35,195 nt of DNA. Origin: DATMQA01 sp035566895 (GTDB lineage Bacteria; Verrucomicrobiota; Verrucomicrobiia; Limisphaerales; UBA8199). Position 1 is the stretch's first letter. Each line of letters begins with the position of its first letter. The stretch is taken from assembly GCA_035566895.1 (NCBI GenBank), contig DATMQA010000165.1, positions 1-35,195 of the forward strand, read 5' to 3'. Shown here piece by piece: positions 24,767-33,326 of the stretch. A model generated the notes under the pieces. The model was not told where the DNA came from. It did not search any database and saw only the letters and a list, made by a program, of their open reading frames with translations. The position numbers and the translations under genes are program-made.

Positions 24767-25135
24767 TTGAGGAGCCACGCTCCGCTACGCGGATGAAGTT
24801 GGAATCCGCCAAGGGTGGTGTCTGCCCGTGCGCCTCTGCACAGGTTCCTAGTCGCCCCTGTCATGGCTTTCTCCCATAGAGTTCGCTTTTGACACCAGCG
24901 ACACCAAAGTCTCCGTTGGCGCCGCTTTTCACCAAAGCCCTGTGTCTTTTTCGGGCAGGGCGCCAATTGAGACCCCCTCGGTGAAGATGTGGTAACGGCG
25001 ATTTCGCAATCAGAACGTCGTCGCATTCATCAGCCCGTGCCCCGCCCCCACCAGCACCGAAGACTTTAGGTGACGCCTTACTGGTCGTTTCTTTTCCATC
25101 CTTTCCCTTTGATACCCATGATGCCCATTTAGAAC
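24767..25135. other. Non-coding spacer before the HYR gene
   Basis: No gene is supported. Minus-strand frames in this area contain no recognisable domain and have odd composition. The sequence has short direct repeats such as CACCAAAG near 24900 and 24940. It may be decayed coding DNA. Confidence 0.4.
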
Positions 25136-25163
25136 TTGACAACAATTCGATATACAACATAGT
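25136..25163 (+). promoter_or_regulatory. Probable sigma-70 promoter of the HYR gene
   Basis: TTGACA (25136-25141), 16-base spacer, CATAGT (25158-25163, four of six matches to TATAAT). The surroundings are A/T-rich. It would make a leader of about 185 bases before the ATG at 25358. Confidence 0.55.
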
Positions 25164-25164
25164 A

Positions 25165-25303
25165 GTCGCAATTATCCTCAGTTAACGTTGCGACAGAATC
25201 GTCTCGCGGGCGGCAATTCGGTCCTTTTATCCGCCGGATATTTTCCGGCGGTTTCCCGCCCTTTTGAGTGAGTCCGGACATGGCTCGGCTCCGGATGACA
25301 CTC
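25165..25303 (+). promoter_or_regulatory. Structured leader with three hairpins
   Basis: GTCGCAA (25165-25171) pairs with TTGCGAC (25188-25194). CCGCCGG (25231-25237) pairs with CCGGCGG (25245-25251), with an outer GGGCGG (25208-25213) facing CCGCCC (25256-25261). GAGTG and TCCGG (25266-25277) pair with CCGGA and CACTC (25291-25303). Three consecutive stems between promoter and gene suggest a leader RNA or attenuator. I could not match it to a known riboswitch. Confidence 0.45.
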
Positions 25304-25357
25304 CTTCGTGAAAGTTCTGATTGGGCTAAGTCAGTTGGTTGTTGGGCTAAATAACAT

Positions 25358-28300
25358 ATGAAAACCTCATGCTCCCGATGGGTCCTCCTTCTGCTGGTTG
25401 GGTTCGCCTCACTGCTGCTCCGCGCGCAAGCGCAACAACCGCTGGACTGCAATTGCTTGCAAAAACTCCCTGCCTTGCGGACCAATGCCTGCCAGGCCTT
25501 CATCCCCGACCTCTGTGCGGTCATGACCAATTGTTACAACACCACGGTCGTGCCTCCGCCGACGCTCTCCTGCTCTCAGACGCCCACGGCCGGCACCGCC
25601 GTCGGCCCCGGCCCGCATACCATCAGCATTACCGTGACGGACCTGGGGACGGGCCAGGCCTCGACCTGCGCGGTCACTTTTGCGGTCAGTCCGCTGCCGG
25701 CCTGCGCTTTCACGCTGCTTTGCGCCACGAATAAAACCGTCCAGTGCGGCAGCACCTGGAGTTTTGACCCCCCGACCTGGACCAATAACTGTTCCCCGCC
25801 GCCGGGCACGCCGAGCAATGGCGTGATCGTCACGGTCATCAGCACCATCACCAATGGAACTTGCCCCGAGGTCATAACGCGCACCTGGCAAGCGACGGAT
25901 GATTGCCAGAACCACGACCAATGCAGCCAGACGGTGACCGTCGTCGATACCATCCCGCCTACCCTGAATTGCACTTGCATCACCAATTCCTCCGCGTTTC
26001 CCGTGCAAATGACCGTGACCGCCTGCAACGCCCAAATCCCTGACCTTTGTTTCCCCGCGCGCACTTGCGCCTTTGACAACTGCGGGCCGCTCACCTGCGC
26101 CCAGTCCCCGGCGGCCGGCACCTCCGTCGGCCCGGGCGTCTATCCCATCACGGTCACGGTTTACGATTGCGCCTCCAACTCCGCCTCCTGCGTGGTCAAT
26201 TTCACGGTGCTCACCCCCGCGGGCGGCTGCGGCTTTTTGCTCCTGTGCCCTTCAAACCAGACCGTCCAATGCGGGACGCCCTGGACCTTCACTCCTCCCG
26301 GCTGGACCAATAACTGTTCCCCGCCGCCGGGCACACCCAGCAACGGCGTCGTTCTCACCGTCATCGGCACCATTACCAACGGCACTTGTCCACAAGTCAT
26401 CACGCGGACCTGGCAGGGCGTCGACGATTGCAAAAACACCAATCAATGCAGCCAGACTGTGACCATCGTCGATACCCTGGCGCCCCAGCTCAACTGCGCG
26501 TGCCTGACCAACAATCCTGTTTTCCCCATCACGTTGACCGTATTTGCCTGCACCAGCTCGATTCCGGACCTTTGCCCCGCGGCGCGCGTTTGCGCCACCG
26601 ACGCCTGCGGAGTCACCGGCTGCTCCCAAACGCCCGCGGCGGGCACTGTCGTGGGTCCCGGCGTTTACCCGCTCACCGTCACCGTTTACGACTGCGCTTC
26701 CAATACCGCTTCCTGTACGCTGAATTACACCGTCATTGGCGGAGCGCAAACCAACGTCTGGAACAGCGGCATGGGCGGGATTAACGGCAATGTCTTGCTG
26801 CCCGCCGGCACCCCCGATACCAATTATAACCTGGTGTCCGTGCCGCCGAGCGGATGCACCGGGCCGGCCCAGGTGATGCAGGCGGGCTTCATCCCCGGAG
26901 TGTGGCAGGCCAATGGCCCCAACTCCCAGTGGATTAGCGCCAATTCCAGCGGCCAATGCCAGGGTGGCGTCTATCATTACCGGCTTTGCTTCAACCTGCC
27001 CTGCGATAACGCTTCCATCGTCGGCCAGTGGACCTGCGATGATCTCGGGGCCATTTTCCTCAACGGACAACCCGCCCCCGTGCAAACCATACCCTCGCCG
27101 CAATACCCGAACCTGCCGTTCTATAAATGGTTCCCGGTGAATATCACCAACGGTTTCGTTTGCGGCAACAACTGCCTCGATTTCTACGTCACCAACGCGA
27201 ACATTGGGATTAACCCGACCGGCTTGCGCGCCGAACTCACCAACATCGTAAACACCTGCGTCTGCACCTGCACCAATTGCCTGGTCAGCCTCTACTGCCC
27301 GACCAATATGACCGTGCTGACGTGCAGCAATAGCGCCGTCGTGTTTTACCCGGCCCCGAGCGCCTCCAGTTCCTGCGGGACCATTACCAACATCAGCTTT
27401 TCGCCGCCGAACGGCTCGAATCTGCCCATCGGGACCACCGTCGTGACTTGCACCGCGAGCGATTCCCTGGGGCATACCGACACTTGCAGCTTCACCGTCA
27501 CCGTGGTCCAAGGGCCCAATTGCTGCACCATCGTTCCCGTGCTGCGCCTCTACAGCGGCGCTACCAACAATGTCCCTGGCGTGCTGCCGGGCGGCGCCCT
27601 CGATATACAGTTCCTCACCGGTTTGCCGTTCTTCACCACGCCAAATCCCTATGTACCTAACGCGATCAATGGCTGGTGGATTCCTAACAACACCGTGTCC
27701 AAGTGGGTGGGACCGTATCCGTTTTACGCGTATGCGCCCGGCGGCGTGTTCTACTACACCAACCGCTTCTTCCTCTGCTCGACAAACCAGGCGACGATCA
27801 CCGGCCGGTGGGCGGGCGACGACTCAGGGCGCATCCTGCTCAACGGCGTCGCCACCGCCAATGTCCTGCCGAACGGCTGGGCCTTCACCAACTGGACGCC
27901 CGTCAGCATCACTTCTGGTTTCGTGCCTGGCTGGAACCAACTCGTCTTTGCCATCACCAACGGTGGCTACAGTCCGACCGGGCTGCGCACCGAAATCACC
28001 GGCTCGGCCTGCTGCAACAATTGCATTGGCATTTCCTGCCCGCCGAACGTCGTGACCAACACCTGCGGTACCGGTGTCGTGGTCAATTTCGCGCCGCCGC
28101 TGGCGACCAGCAGTTGCGGCAACATTGTCTCGGTGTCTGCCTCGCCGCCTTCCGGCTCGGTCTTTCCCTTCGGCACCACCGTGGTGACCTGCGCCGCGAT
28201 TGATTCCGCGGGTAACGCGGCTACCTGCACCTTCACCGTCACTGTCGTCCATGCCGGCGCGCCTCCCATTATTCACTGCCCGCCGAACCAAATCCGCTAC

Positions 28301-30601
28301 ACCTGCACCTCGAGCGCCATCGTTTATTACGCCGCGACCGCCACCGGCAACATCGGCCCTATCACCTACACGCCGCCTTCCGGAACGGCCTTCCCCCTCG
28401 GCACGAACTTCGTCGCCTGCACCGCCACCAACGCCTGCGGCATTGCCTCTTGCACCTTCAGGGTCGTGGTCATCTCCACCCTTGCGGGACCGCCTAATAT
28501 GACTTTCACCAGGGGTTTGCCCGACAACTTCGTGCTGCCGGTCGATCCGGCTAACACCAACGCGTGCATGGTCGCTGCTGAGTCCGGTTTTCCGTACTGG
28601 AAAAAATATGACGCTACCCCGGTCAATACCCTGTTCGGGGACCGCTTCACCGGGCTGCCCAATAACATCGTCCAGGCCCAGCTCGTCGTCCGGATGCGGC
28701 CCGAGAACGACGGCATCGGCGTTGGCGTCGGCTCCGATAATGACGGGCTGTTCGTCTGCCTGACCAACTGCACTCCCACCGGCTGGTCTTACATCGCCTC
28801 GATCAAAACGCTGCCGGGCGCAGGCGGAAACTGGTTCCCGGGACATCCGGCCACGACGTTTACCAATAACCTTTCGGCCGCCATCATCGCTCAGATGAAC
28901 AGCACCTTACACCTCGATGTGATGATCGCCGATGACACCACTGTGGATTACATGCAACTGCGCCTCTGGCTGTGTCCTCCGCCGATCAATCCCAACGGCG
29001 GCATCCCCCACTGGAGCCCCAATCTGGCCGCGCCGGCCAACCTCACCGTCACGGCGCAGCCACAATTGGCCTCGTTCGGTCCCATCGGCCCCGGTGCCGC
29101 CCTCAGCGTCAGCCCGGGCGACGGCCAGCCGACCTCGCCCAATGATGTCCAAATCGGAATCGGCGGCGGCCAGGCCTTCGGCTTCACCACCATCCTCGAC
29201 ATGAGCGCACCCGAAGGCGCCCAGGTTGTCATCAGCATCCCAACCGACGCCGGCACCAACGCGCCTTTGTTCGCGCTGGTCAAAGGCTGCAAGCCCAGGT
29301 GCGGCTGGGACGTCGTCGTTATCAAGAGATTCTTCGATGACGGCGGGCCGGTTTGCCGCGTCTCGGCCGTCAACACCAACGGCGACGTGCTTGACTCGTT
29401 TACCGCGACCGAAGCGGACGCCGAAACCGACTCCTTGCTCACCGTCATTCCGGAGGTCGGAGTGGACCAGTTCCCCGTCTCCTTCCTGTTCGATTCAACC
29501 ACGGGCGAGGTTACCGTCACCTTCCCTGGCAGCGTCGCGCGCCGCCTTTGCAACGGCCTGCCTTGCCCGCGAGGGTGGGATGGGACAATCAAAGGCCGGG
29601 TGGCGGGAGGACCCAGAGGCTGGGATGGCACCATCAAATGCCCGTGCGTTGACGACAGCTCCAGCCGGGTCGTCTTCACGCCGATGGGCGGTACAGGCGT
29701 GCCGCCGCGCGCTTCTCTGGTTCTCAGTTCGACCGGGCTGAGCGAGATGGTCCTCGCCGGCGAACATCTCTACACCATGGGCGGCCACGAAGTCACCGCT
29801 GTCGATGATGGCCCCGTTACCCTCCAAAGCACCGCGCAGGGCGACGGCGCCAGTTTTGCCTCGCTGGATGACTTCACCGGGGTCACGCTCGATCTCGGCC
29901 GCAGCGCAAGCTTCGACATTGGCATTCACCATTTCGAAAACGGCGATATCCCGACAGAGGAACAGCTCTTCCGCATCAGCGGTCCGAAGTTCCCCATTGG
30001 CCTGACCAATCGTCCGCCGCCGCTGCCCATTGAACTGCGGCTCAGCCAGCAAGCGCCGAACAGCATCGGCATATCCATCGACTACAGCGCGCTGGCGGCC
30101 AGCGGCATCCAGGTCCAGGTCTATAGCAACGGCGTCTATATTGCCTTTGGCGACGTGCCGGCTGGGGCGATCCTGCCTGACGATCCCCTCGTCCTTGACC
30201 GCTGGCCCGAGCGCCTCGGCCTCATGGGCAGCAACGCCATCGTGCGACTTACGTCGAGCGAACTGTTCAACGTGGACGGATTCCAGGGCGACGAAATCCG
30301 GTTCGTGCCGGCACTGACTGCCGACTCGCCGCCGTTCGATTTCGCCTCCGGCCTTGACTGCCGCACACCGTCCGGTGTGGAGAGTCTGCTCTACGATCTC
30401 CAGAGCGTGCCGGCATGTGCGCCCGCCGCTTTGAGTGTGGCCAATAGTCCGACTGGCGCCACCTTTACTTGGTCCGGTGACGGCTATCGGCTGCTGGGAG
30501 CTGAAACTCTGGGCGGTCCTTGGCTTGAACTGGGTGTCACCTCGCCAGTAACGCTGGCGCCGAACGCGCCGCAGCGGTTCTTCCGGCTGGTTTGCCAATA
30601 G
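25358..30601 (+). CDS. Giant secreted HYR-repeat protein, 1747 residues
   Basis: A signal peptide (WVLLLLVGFASLLLRAQAQ) is followed by a Cys-rich mosaic. Modules A (IPDLC ... GPGVYPITVTVYDCAS, HYR-like) and B (VQCG ... TNNCSPPPGTPSNGV ... ITRTWQ) alternate A-B-A-B-A over about residues 26-463. Module C (about 464-632 and 725-885; IVGQWTCDDLGAIFLNGQ and TITGRWAGDDSGRILLNGV) is a beta-sandwich-like unit present twice. HYR domains lie near 643-719, 888-965 and 970-1042 (SCPPNVV ... FPFGTTVVTCAAIDSAGNAA). Further unassigned domains and a C-terminal segment (GYRLLGAETLGGPWLELG ... FFRLVCQ) of Verrucomicrobiota secreted-protein style complete it. RGWDGTIK occurs twice, 17 residues apart. It is probably a surface adhesin or matrix protein stabilised by disulfides. 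Exported and long; function not known. Confidence 0.9.
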   Translation: MKTSCSRWVLLLLVGFASLLLRAQAQQPLDCNCLQKLPALRTNACQAFIPDLCAVMTNCYNTTVVPPPTLSCSQTPTAGTAVGPGPHTISITVTDLGTGQASTCAVTFAVSPLPACAFTLLCATNKTVQCGSTWSFDPPTWTNNCSPPPGTPSNGVIVTVISTITNGTCPEVITRTWQATDDCQNHDQCSQTVTVVDTIPPTLNCTCITNSSAFPVQMTVTACNAQIPDLCFPARTCAFDNCGPLTCAQSPAAGTSVGPGVYPITVTVYDCASNSASCVVNFTVLTPAGGCGFLLLCPSNQTVQCGTPWTFTPPGWTNNCSPPPGTPSNGVVLTVIGTITNGTCPQVITRTWQGVDDCKNTNQCSQTVTIVDTLAPQLNCACLTNNPVFPITLTVFACTSSIPDLCPAARVCATDACGVTGCSQTPAAGTVVGPGVYPLTVTVYDCASNTASCTLNYTVIGGAQTNVWNSGMGGINGNVLLPAGTPDTNYNLVSVPPSGCTGPAQVMQAGFIPGVWQANGPNSQWISANSSGQCQGGVYHYRLCFNLPCDNASIVGQWTCDDLGAIFLNGQPAPVQTIPSPQYPNLPFYKWFPVNITNGFVCGNNCLDFYVTNANIGINPTGLRAELTNIVNTCVCTCTNCLVSLYCPTNMTVLTCSNSAVVFYPAPSASSSCGTITNISFSPPNGSNLPIGTTVVTCTASDSLGHTDTCSFTVTVVQGPNCCTIVPVLRLYSGATNNVPGVLPGGALDIQFLTGLPFFTTPNPYVPNAINGWWIPNNTVSKWVGPYPFYAYAPGGVFYYTNRFFLCSTNQATITGRWAGDDSGRILLNGVATANVLPNGWAFTNWTPVSITSGFVPGWNQLVFAITNGGYSPTGLRTEITGSACCNNCIGISCPPNVVTNTCGTGVVVNFAPPLATSSCGNIVSVSASPPSGSVFPFGTTVVTCAAIDSAGNAATCTFTVTVVHAGAPPIIHCPPNQIRYTCTSSAIVYYAATATGNIGPITYTPPSGTAFPLGTNFVACTATNACGIASCTFRVVVISTLAGPPNMTFTRGLPDNFVLPVDPANTNACMVAAESGFPYWKKYDATPVNTLFGDRFTGLPNNIVQAQLVVRMRPENDGIGVGVGSDNDGLFVCLTNCTPTGWSYIASIKTLPGAGGNWFPGHPATTFTNNLSAAIIAQMNSTLHLDVMIADDTTVDYMQLRLWLCPPPINPNGGIPHWSPNLAAPANLTVTAQPQLASFGPIGPGAALSVSPGDGQPTSPNDVQIGIGGGQAFGFTTILDMSAPEGAQVVISIPTDAGTNAPLFALVKGCKPRCGWDVVVIKRFFDDGGPVCRVSAVNTNGDVLDSFTATEADAETDSLLTVIPEVGVDQFPVSFLFDSTTGEVTVTFPGSVARRLCNGLPCPRGWDGTIKGRVAGGPRGWDGTIKCPCVDDSSSRVVFTPMGGTGVPPRASLVLSSTGLSEMVLAGEHLYTMGGHEVTAVDDGPVTLQSTAQGDGASFASLDDFTGVTLDLGRSASFDIGIHHFENGDIPTEEQLFRISGPKFPIGLTNRPPPLPIELRLSQQAPNSIGISIDYSALAASGIQVQVYSNGVYIAFGDVPAGAILPDDPLVLDRWPERLGLMGSNAIVRLTSSELFNVDGFQGDEIRFVPALTADSPPFDFASGLDCRTPSGVESLLYDLQSVPACAPAALSVANSPTGATFTWSGDGYRLLGAETLGGPWLELGVTSPVTLAPNAPQRFFRLVCQ
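25695..26745 (+). repeat. 525-bp tandem duplication within the HYR gene
   Basis: Modules B and A are repeated in register. ACCAATAACTGTTCCCCGCC occurs at 25781 and 26306, exactly 525 bases (175 codons) apart, and the surrounding codons agree closely. This points to fairly recent in-frame tandem duplication. Confidence 0.7.
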
Positions 30602-30646
30602 CCTGATAGACGCTCTGATCTGACTGGGTCACGATTCTGACGGGTG

Positions 30647-30683
30647 GGCGGATTGCGGCCGGTATTAAGCCGGCCGCTCCGCC
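30647..30683 (+). terminator. Strong hairpin after the HYR gene
   Basis: GGCGGA-TT-GCGGCCGG-TATTAAG-CCGGCCGC-TCCGCC forms a 14-bp stem with one two-base bulge, 46 bases after the stop. No long T-run follows, but it is the best stop signal in the area. Confidence 0.6.
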
Positions 30684-30769
30684 GCGTCCAAGGAAAAGTA
30701 ACCTTCACATTTAACCCTGCTTTTGCTGTTATCCGTCAGGGAAAATCGGCTTAAAACCTTGATAGATTT

Positions 30770-31090
30770 ATGCGGGCAAAAGGACTGTTGAGCGGAAGCG
30801 CGACCGCCCTGTTCTGCGCACTTCACTCCGCCACAGGTGCGGCCGTCGTTTTTACCAATGATACCGTCATTAACTCCTACGACCAAAGCTATGACGGACA
30901 GGATATCGTCGTCACGAATTGCACTCTGGCGGTTGATGGTCCGCGCGGCTTCTTGAGTCTCCTGGTCCAATCCGGCGGAACCCTCACCCACAGCTTTGCG
31001 CCCGCTGGCTCGGTAACGGTCCAACGCTCATTCCAGGATGAACCGCAGATTTTGACGAGCACCAATCCGGTCAGTCTTTTGAATACCGGC
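30770..31090 (+). pseudogene. Truncated 5' part of a secreted-protein gene
   Basis: A signal-like start (MRAKGLLSGSATALFCALHS) leads into a beta-rich segment (FTNDTVINSYDQSYDGQDIV, VTNCTLAVDGPRGFLSLLVQ, GGTLTHSF, EPQILTSTNPVSLLNTG) typical of the N-terminus of large exported proteins of this group. From about 31086 onward the same frame reads antisense pgsA-like DNA and is meaningless up to the stop at 31339. The gene thus appears cut by the inverted pgsA fragment. It may still make a chimeric 189-residue product. Confidence 0.7.
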
Positions 31091-31467
31091 GATTTGCAAT
31101 ACGGTCGCGATTTTGCCGAGAATGCGGGGTTTGATTTTGACCTTGCCGACGGTGAATTGGATGACAACGAGGCCGGTCAGCAAGACGATGTCGCGCCCGA
31201 TAATGGTGCCGGTAAGCCAGAGGGGACGCTCTGGAGATGGGGGCGATGGTCGAGGCTCAGCACGACGATGCCTGAGACGTGCAATAGTTTGTCGGCCGGC
31301 GGGTCCAGGATGGCGCCCAACTCGCTGCGCTGGTTGTAGCGCCAGGCGATATAGCCGTCCACGCCGTCGCAAATCGTGGCGACGGAAAGGCGAGCAGCGT
31401 GGTTCAGTTCGTTGCCGGTTTTAGCGTAGTAAAGGATTTCGACGACGAAGAAGTGGACCAGGAGCAT
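31084..31467 (-). pseudogene. Decayed partial copy of pgsA, inverted
   Basis: On the minus strand the sequence matches pgsA at 31978-32559 from about codon 12 to codon 140, with most bases identical by eye. It has lost the first codons (MTTANKITIFR), carries a net 9-base deletion near LAFLSF, and a one-base deletion where the intact gene reads QSIPLW shifts the frame. The active-site motif is altered (DGYIAWRY instead of DGYIARRY, DPPAD instead of DPLAD). The later part (LTGTIIGRDIVLLTGLVVIQ) is in another frame. A clear non-functional duplicate. Confidence 0.9.
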
Positions 31468-31530
31468 GTGTCCATTGGTGGTTCGTGGTTGCGTTTAGCC
31501 GAATTTAATCGAATCTAAAACGAATCTGTC

Positions 31531-31965
31531 ATGGACCAACAGGCGCCCATTTTAGTCGTGGATGATGATGATAATGACGTATTTCTTCTGCGCCGGGCTC
31601 TGACCAAAGCCGGCGTGCACAACCCCCTCTTTGTCGCGCGCGACGGCCAGGAAGCCATCGATTACCTGGCCGGGGCTGCTCCCTATAGCGACCGAGGACA
31701 GTATCCCCTGCCCGCATTGCTCCTGCTGGACCTCAAAATGCCCCGGGTCAACGGCTTTGACGTCCTGGCCTGGAAGGAACGCCGGCCCCAACTCCGCCAG
31801 CTACCTGTGGTCGTCTTTTCCTCGTCTTCCCAGGCCGCCGACCAGGCTCGGGCCCGAACCATGGGAGCCGTCGATTACCATGCCAAACCGGCCGATTTTC
31901 AGGAGCTGGTCCGGCTTTTGAAAAATCTCCACGAACGCTGGCTTGGAGCCACAGGCCCGAAATAG
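31531..31965 (+). CDS. CheY-like response regulator (Rcp1 type)
   Basis: 144 residues, a single receiver domain with the acidic cluster VDDDDNDVFLLRRAL, the phospho-acceptor Asp in LLLLDLKMPRVNGFDVL, Ser in VVVFSSSS and Lys in DYHAKPADF. There is no output domain. This subtype often works with hybrid or phytochrome-like kinases, but no partner is visible here. It lies between the inverted pgsA pseudogene and intact pgsA (12-base gap to the latter), so it is likely co-transcribed with pgsA. One TCCCCTGCCC copy lies at 31704, on the opposite strand orientation from the other genic copies. Confidence 0.93.
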   Translation: MDQQAPILVVDDDDNDVFLLRRALTKAGVHNPLFVARDGQEAIDYLAGAAPYSDRGQYPLPALLLLDLKMPRVNGFDVLAWKERRPQLRQLPVVVFSSSSQAADQARARTMGAVDYHAKPADFQELVRLLKNLHERWLGATGPK

Positions 31966-31977
31966 GCGTCTTCCGCC

Positions 31978-32559
31978 ATGACGACGGCCAACAAAATCAC
32001 CATATTTCGCATCCTCCTCATCCCTTTCTTCGTCGTCGAAGTCCTCTATTACGCCAAAGGCGGCAGCGAGCTCAACCGCCTGCTCGCCTTTCTCTCCTTT
32101 GCGGTCGCCGCCATTTGCGACGGCGTGGACGGCTATATCGCCCGGCGCTACAACCAGCGCAGCGAGTTGGGCGCCATCCTGGACCCGCTCGCCGACAAAC
32201 TATTGCTCGTGTCAGGCATCGTCGTCTTGAGCTTCGACCACCGCCCCAATCTCCAGAGCATTCCCCTCTGGCTCACCGGCACCATTATCGGACGCGACAT
32301 CCTGTTGCTGACGGGCCTCATCGTCATCCAGATCACCGTCGGCAAAGTCAGGATCAAACCGCGCATTCTGGGCAAAATCGCCACCGTATTGCAGATGGTG
32401 GTCATCGTCTGGATTCTCCTCAAATGGCCCGAGAAATGGCTGCAAAGTCTGACTCTGGCAGCAGCGATATGCACCGGCGGCTCCGGCCTCCTTTACGTCT
32501 GGGACGGAGTCCGCCAGTTAAGCTCACACCCCTCCTCCAGCCCCCGGCCCCCGGCCTGA
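31978..32559 (+). CDS. pgsA: CDP-diacylglycerol-glycerol-3-phosphate 3-phosphatidyltransferase
   Basis: 193 residues. Membrane enzyme that makes phosphatidylglycerol phosphate from CDP-diacylglycerol and glycerol-3-phosphate. The CDP-alcohol phosphotransferase signature D-G-x2-A-R-x8-G-x3-D-x3-D is complete (DGYIARRYNQRSELGAILDP then LAD). Several membrane helices are visible. The N-terminus MTTANKITIFRILLIPFFVV is normal for the family. The exact alcohol acceptor cannot be proved from sequence, but PgsA is the usual assignment. A decayed inverted copy lies 0.5 kb upstream. The C-terminus (SSHPSSSPRPPA) is low complexity and abuts the repeat island. Confidence 0.88.
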   Translation: MTTANKITIFRILLIPFFVVEVLYYAKGGSELNRLLAFLSFAVAAICDGVDGYIARRYNQRSELGAILDPLADKLLLVSGIVVLSFDHRPNLQSIPLWLTGTIIGRDILLLTGLIVIQITVGKVRIKPRILGKIATVLQMVVIVWILLKWPEKWLQSLTLAAAICTGGSGLLYVWDGVRQLSSHPSSSPRPPA

Positions 32560-32586
32560 CCGATTTTGACGAATAGGAATTTTCCT

Positions 32587-32625
32587 GAAGTTTGGGGGTT
32601 GGAGTTTGGAATTTGAGGTTTCTTT
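32587..32625 (+). repeat. TTTGG-rich micro-repeat, left flank of the GGTA island
   Basis: A run of TTTGG/TTGGAG units (GTTTGGGGGTTGGAGTTTGG...). A similar run in the same orientation lies at 33719-33760, so the two bracket the island as imperfect direct repeats. Confidence 0.55.
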
Positions 32626-32643
32626 GGGCCGCAGGCGGACTCA

Positions 32644-33180
32644 CTCCCTCGGTAAACAGCGGCTTGGCACAACTCCGGTACGGGTCTGGCACGACTAAAA
32701 ATTCAAAAAACATCGGTAAACGTGGGCTTGGCACGACAGGTACGGCTAATTTACACATAGGTGCGCGCGCGCGTGCTTCCAAGGCCGGGAGCGTATGGTC
32801 TGTGGTCTGCGGTCCTGTTTCGGTTCCGATCACGCAGCACGCATTACTCATCACGTTTCAGTCAACCCTCAGGGATCAGCCCTTGGCAACTCCTGAAACG
32901 CACGATCCCTCGGTAAACAGCACGTTGTCAATGTGTCAACCCCTGTACTCCCCTCGCCCGAAGAAAACAATCTCACCAATCTCACCAGCCGCATCACGTT
33001 CCCCGCAAACCACTGAAACGTGCAGTCACTCGGTAAATACGACTCTGCCACCGCCTGGGGCTCCTTTGGGACGGCAAAAACATCGGTAAATAGGCCCTTG
33101 GGACGGACTTGGGATGGTATTTTTGCGCAAAAACCTCGGTAAATAGCGGCTTGGGACGGTGGGACGACATTTTTGCACCA
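32644..33180 (+). repeat. Degenerate direct repeats containing CGGTAAA
   Basis: Six units with GGTAAA at 32651, 32715, 32912, 33032, 33085 and 33138. Consensus about C-T/A-TCGGTAAAYAGCGGCTTGGSACG. The last three are exactly 53 bases apart and are followed by T-rich and A-rich stretches (CAAAAACATCGG, CAAAAACCTCGG). Another relative with a TCTGGCACG...AAATTCAAAAA stretch occurs near 32685 and again near 33420. CTGAAACG precedes two of the units, 120 bases apart. No coding frame is credible. Confidence 0.75.
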
Positions 33181-33326
33181 TGCGTCTGCGCGCGCAGCAT
33201 CCCCCCGGCGCATCAACCCATTTTTCCTGGACCCGCTTTTAGCGGCCAACGCCACAATCGAAAATCAAAAATCAACAATTCGCAGGTCGAGACGGCGTTC
33301 CGTCCGGTAACCCATCCCCCCGTTTT

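Noticed and set aside
24861..25160. 99-codon minus frame before the HYR gene
   Set aside because: Unusual composition, no domain, and it would overlap the likely promoter of the HYR gene; possibly decayed coding DNA.
29495..30598. Minus-strand frame of 367 codons opposite the HYR gene
   Set aside because: Shadow frame; the plus frame has the domain structure and the signal peptide.
32644..33180. CRISPR array
   Set aside because: Repeat cores are too short and degenerate, spacing is irregular except for three units, and no cas genes are present.
32869..33255. Minus-strand frame with repeated P-K-x-L-F-T-E/D-V-F-A phrases
   Set aside because: The phrases come from the 53-base DNA repeats read in one frame; neighbouring copies shift frame, so coding is not the reason for the repeat.
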